Of a stretch of 51,219 nt of DNA, positions 50,410 through 51,219 are shown one piece after another. The DNA is from Myxococcales bacterium. GTDB taxonomy: Bacteria > Myxococcota_A > Polyangia > Polyangiales > Polyangiaceae. The notes under the pieces are model-generated. The model worked only from the letters and a program-made list of their open reading frames with translations, was not told the DNA's origin and did no database searches. Position 1 is the first letter of the stretch. Every line of letters starts with the position of its first letter. The stretch is from positions 1 through 51,219 of the forward strand of contig CANJCO010000035.1 in assembly GCA_947473045.1 (NCBI GenBank). The letters are read 5' to 3'. Both the position numbers and the translations under genes were made by a program.

Positions 50410-51060
50410 ATGCCGCCGCCGCCTGAATCGATCGACGAGCTCCTCGCGCGAGCGCGGGCCCTCGCGGGGCTCCGCGTCTCGCAGTTCGCCGCCATTCGCG
50501 GCGCGCCCCTGCGCACGAAAGGGAAGGTCGGCGAGGCCCTCGAGCGGGCGCTCGGCGCGTCGCCTGAGCGCGGCGCCACGCTCGATTTTCCACAGCTCGG
50601 CGTGGAGCTCAAGACGGTGCCGGTAACGCCCGAAGGCCGGCCGCGCGAGTCGACGTTCGTCTGCGCCGTGCAGCTCTCCGATGCCGACCGCGCCGAGTGG
50701 GAGTCGTCCTGGGTGCGCGCAAAGCTCGCGCGCGTGCTGTGGATTCCCATCGTGCATGACGCTTCGGGAGACAAGACCGTGGGACACGCCGTGTTGTGGT
50801 CGCCGTCGGCCGATCAGCAGGCGGTGCTCCGCGCCGACTTCGAAGAGCTGCTCGGCACGATCGCGATCGGAGGCATCGAGGGCGTCACCGCGCACATGGG
50901 ACGCTGGCTGCAGCTGCGTCCCAAGGCCGCCGACGGCCGCGCGCGCACACTCGCCCTCGGCCCCGACCAGCAGCTCGTCGCGACCACGCCGCGGGGCTTC
51001 TATTTGCGCACGCGATTCACAGGCGCCCTGCTGCGCGATCCGCTCGCGCTACCCGAATGA
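50410..51060 (+). CDS. mutH: MutH-family DNA mismatch-repair endonuclease
   Basis: MutH nicks the unmethylated strand at hemimethylated GATC sites in methyl-directed mismatch repair. The 216-residue product matches the enterobacterial protein (229) along its length: 'LRVSQFAAIRG', 'FPQLGVELKTVPVTPEGRPRE' in part, 'VRAKLARVLWIPIV', 'LWSPSADQQAVLRADFEELL', 'LQLRPKAADGRAR', 'TPRGFYLRTRFTGALL'. The active-site set is intact with exact spacing: E45, D59, E66, K68 correspond to E56, D70, E77, K79. The start is ATG at 50410; longer frames upstream overlap the secreted protein. No mutS, mutL or dam gene is in the window. A Sau3AI-type restriction enzyme is a less likely alternative given the size. 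Confidence 0.88.
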   Translation: MPPPPESIDELLARARALAGLRVSQFAAIRGAPLRTKGKVGEALERALGASPERGATLDFPQLGVELKTVPVTPEGRPRESTFVCAVQLSDADRAEWESSWVRAKLARVLWIPIVHDASGDKTVGHAVLWSPSADQQAVLRADFEELLGTIAIGGIEGVTAHMGRWLQLRPKAADGRARTLALGPDQQLVATTPRGFYLRTRFTGALLRDPLALPE

Positions 51061-51066
51061 AGCCAG

Positions 51067-51102
51067 CGGCCTGCTAGCAGGCCGTTGAAGAACGGCCTGC
51101 TA
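51067..51102. repeat. Overlapping perfect palindromes after mutH
   Basis: An 18-bp perfect palindrome (51067-51084, centre GCTAGC) overlaps a 12-bp-arm hairpin TAGCAGGCCGTT-GAAG-AACGGCCTGCTA (51075-51102). The two structures are mutually exclusive, as in a switch. They begin 7 bp after the mutH stop. Confidence 0.85.
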
Positions 51103-51113
51103 TCCTTTCATCT

Positions 51114-51135
51114 CGGGGAGGTATGCACCTCCCCG
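51114..51135. repeat. Perfect hairpin CGGGGAGGT-ATGC-ACCTCCCCG
   Basis: Arms of 9 bp and a 4-nt loop, directly abutting the next hairpin. Confidence 0.85.
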
Positions 51136-51160
51136 CCCCGAAAAACGCGGTTTTTCGGGG
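51136..51160. terminator. Bidirectional terminator-like hairpin CCCCGAAAAAC-GCG-GTTTTTCGGGG
   Basis: Arms of 11 bp with a 3-nt loop. The A5/T5 tracts lie inside the stem rather than after it, so it is not a textbook rho-independent terminator. Placed after mutH it could still stop or protect transcripts from either side. Confidence 0.5.
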
Positions 51161-51174
51161 TCCCCACCCCACGC

Positions 51175-51219
51175 AATTGACTTCGCCAATTCCTAGCAGG
51201 GTGTTTTTCAACACCCTGC
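51175..51219. repeat. Stem-loops running off the right edge
   Basis: AATTG-N7-CAATT (51175-51191) is followed by GCAGGGTGTT-TTTC-AACACCCTGC (51196-51219), preceded by CTA. The latter repeats the plan of the hairpin at 51075-51102 (TAGCAGG...GTT-N4-AAC...CCTGC), so both belong to one repeat family. The window ends at the last base of the arm. Confidence 0.8.

Noticed and set aside
49771-50895. 374-residue version of the secreted protein starting at 50895
   Set aside because: The first 198 residues would lie antisense to mutH and look like shadow sequence; the ATG at 50301 begins a clean signal peptide.

Overview
The window is high-GC (roughly two thirds G+C), densely coding DNA. About 31 kb of it is a nearly complete core flagellar locus. 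It looks like a chromosome of a Myxococcota (myxobacteria-related) or similar deltaproteobacterial lineage. The signs are many lipoproteins with Asp/Ala/Ser-rich or Cys-rich low-complexity segments, Pkn-type Ser/Thr kinases, single-haem CxxCH lipoproteins and YncE-like phosphoesterases. This taxonomic call is an inference from gene style, and true flagella are not typical of the classical gliding myxobacteria.

Layout. 1-5528 (minus strand): flgG-flgA (flgA cut by the window edge); flbD-motA-motB followed by two translationally coupled envelope proteins; and a sigma-54 enhancer-binding protein without a receiver domain. 5529-5914 is a divergent control region rich in inverted repeats. 5915-13341 (plus): flgB-flgC-fliE-fliF, then fdhD (a formate dehydrogenase sulfurtransferase) inserted before fliG-fliH-fliI-fliJ. 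13433-20773: flgD-flgE-fliL-fliM-fliN-fliO-fliP-fliQ-fliR-flhB. 20841-31405: a Cys-rich repeat lipoprotein, fliK, flhA-flhF-fliA-flgF, fliW and a diguanylate cyclase/HDOD protein. 31406-51060 is general genome: mfd, a copper monooxygenase-like lipoprotein, two Ser/Thr kinases with a small lipoprotein between them, two large phosphoesterase/beta-propeller lipoproteins, small membrane proteins and a mutH. 51067-51219 is a run of perfect stem-loops that continues past the right edge.

How it works together. The cluster encodes the MS ring, rotor/switch, export apparatus, rod, hook, hook-length ruler, stator, SRP-like GTPase FlhF, sigma-28 and FliW. Filament, cap, hook-filament junction, P/L-ring and chemotaxis genes are not in the window. 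Seven sites with the sigma-54 spacing GG-N10-GC stand in front of transcription units (flgG, flbD, flgB, flgD, the Cys-rich lipoprotein, fliK, flhA). The sigma-54 activator encoded at 4431-5528 is the obvious candidate to drive them. In five of the seven (flbD, flgB, flgD, fliK, flhA) the predicted transcription start lies only 2-3 nt before the start codon.

Main points for follow-up: this near-leaderless sigma-54 layout; fdhD inside the fliF-fliG junction; a FliM without the CheY-binding N-terminus; a Cys-rich lipoprotein and two envelope proteins that look wired into the flagellar regulon; a C-terminal module shared by a membrane kinase and its neighbouring lipoprotein; a MutH with all catalytic residues; and the terminal hairpin array.
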